A model generated the notes under the pieces. It searched no databases, was not told the origin of the DNA, and was given only the letters and a program-made list of their open reading frames with translations. The position numbers and the translations under genes are program-made. DNA of 5,633 nt from an uncultured Paenibacillaceae bacterium. Lineage in GTDB: Bacteria > Bacillota > Bacilli > Aneurinibacillales > Aneurinibacillaceae. Positions within the stretch are counted from its first letter, which is position 1. Every line of letters starts with the position of its first letter. The DNA lies in assembly GCA_937874515.1 (NCBI GenBank), contig CALNBV010000087.1, positions 1 to 5,633 of the forward strand, given 5' to 3'. Below are positions 5,193 through 5,633 of this stretch, in pieces.

Positions 5193-5633
5193 ATGCCACG
5201 GATTGTATCAGTAGGTACGGCTGTGCCTCCCAATCGATTAACCCAGAGTGAAATCCAAGAATTTGTTCGCCACGTTTTTCAAGACACCTTTAAAGATATA
5301 GACCGCTTACTCCCCATCTTTGAAAATGGCCAGGTGAAAACCAGGCATCTTTGCATGCCTTTAAACTGGTATGGAGAACACCATCATTTTTCCGAAAAAA
5401 ACACACTATATCGGGATTGGGCCTATCGCTTAGGGATGGAAGCCATTCGAGATTGCCTGACCCGTGCCAATGTAGAAGTCACTGATCTTGATCATTTATT
5501 TTTTGTTTCTACTACTGGGATTTCAACACCTAGTATGGATGCCTTAATCATCAATGGGTTAAATATGGACCCACATATTAAACGGACTCCCATCTGGGGG
5601 CTAGGTTGTGCAGGGGGAGCTGTAGGGATCACC
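5193..5633 (+). CDS. Type III polyketide synthase (BpsA-like, chalcone synthase superfamily), 3' end cut by window
   Basis: An open frame of 147 codons runs from ATG 5193 to the window edge without a stop. The family is usually about 350-390 residues, so this is the N-terminal two-fifths. It begins MPRIVSVGTAVPPNRL, like bacterial chalcone-synthase-type enzymes. Further on come the VSTTGISTPSMDALI segment (105-119) and WGLGCAGGA (135-143), with Cys139 as the expected nucleophile that carries the starter acyl group and growing chain. Such enzymes are cytosolic homodimers that extend fatty acyl-CoA with malonyl-CoA; Bacillus BpsA makes alkylpyrones. Here the product is not readable because the rest of the active site (later His and Asn) is outside the window. 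It is divergent from a small membrane protein; whether a BpsB-like methyltransferase follows cannot be seen. Confidence 0.92.
   Translation, partial: MPRIVSVGTAVPPNRLTQSEIQEFVRHVFQDTFKDIDRLLPIFENGQVKTRHLCMPLNWYGEHHHFSEKNTLYRDWAYRLGMEAIRDCLTRANVEVTDLDHLFFVSTTGISTPSMDALIINGLNMDPHIKRTPIWGLGCAGGAVGIT

Overview
The window reads as a low-GC, gene-dense Firmicute chromosome segment, most likely Bacillaceae or another member of the Bacillales. The evidence is AT-rich codon use, strong AGGAGG-type ribosome binding sites, a near-consensus sigma-A promoter, a likely GTG start, and families typical of this group: a DUF2935 protein, a PASTA-kinase relative and a BpsA-like type III polyketide synthase. Nothing in it looks like a phage, insertion sequence, CRISPR array or RNA gene.

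Layout, left to right. Positions 41-1863 (+) hold a probable two-gene operon: a three-helix membrane protein ending in a TrkA-C/RCK_C domain, then a membrane-anchored PASTA protein whose cytoplasmic half is a degenerate Ser/Thr kinase (a predicted pseudokinase). A new transcription unit starts at a good promoter (1871-1899) and encodes a CaiB/BaiF-family (class III CoA-transferase / alpha-methylacyl-CoA racemase-like) enzyme at 1925-3097 (+). It converges on a DUF2935 protein at 3094-3903 (-). That gene diverges from a short-chain dehydrogenase/reductase at 3994-4752 (+), which converges on a small three-helix membrane protein of unknown function at 4749-5051 (-). This in turn diverges from the first 147 codons of a type III polyketide synthase, 5193 to the window edge (+). 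Both convergent pairs overlap by exactly 4 bp through interlocked stop codons.

How the genes may work together. The first pair suggests a membrane sensing or signalling module: RCK_C domains bind small ligands such as cyclic di-AMP in some proteins, and PASTA domains sense cell-wall material. Any joint role is inference. The CoA-transferase/racemase-like enzyme, the SDR and the polyketide synthase could all act on acyl-CoA or lipid substrates, but their alternating strands mean they are not one operon. The most interesting non-coding stretch is 5052-5192, a divergent intergenic region with a 53-bp interrupted inverted repeat next to the polyketide synthase start.
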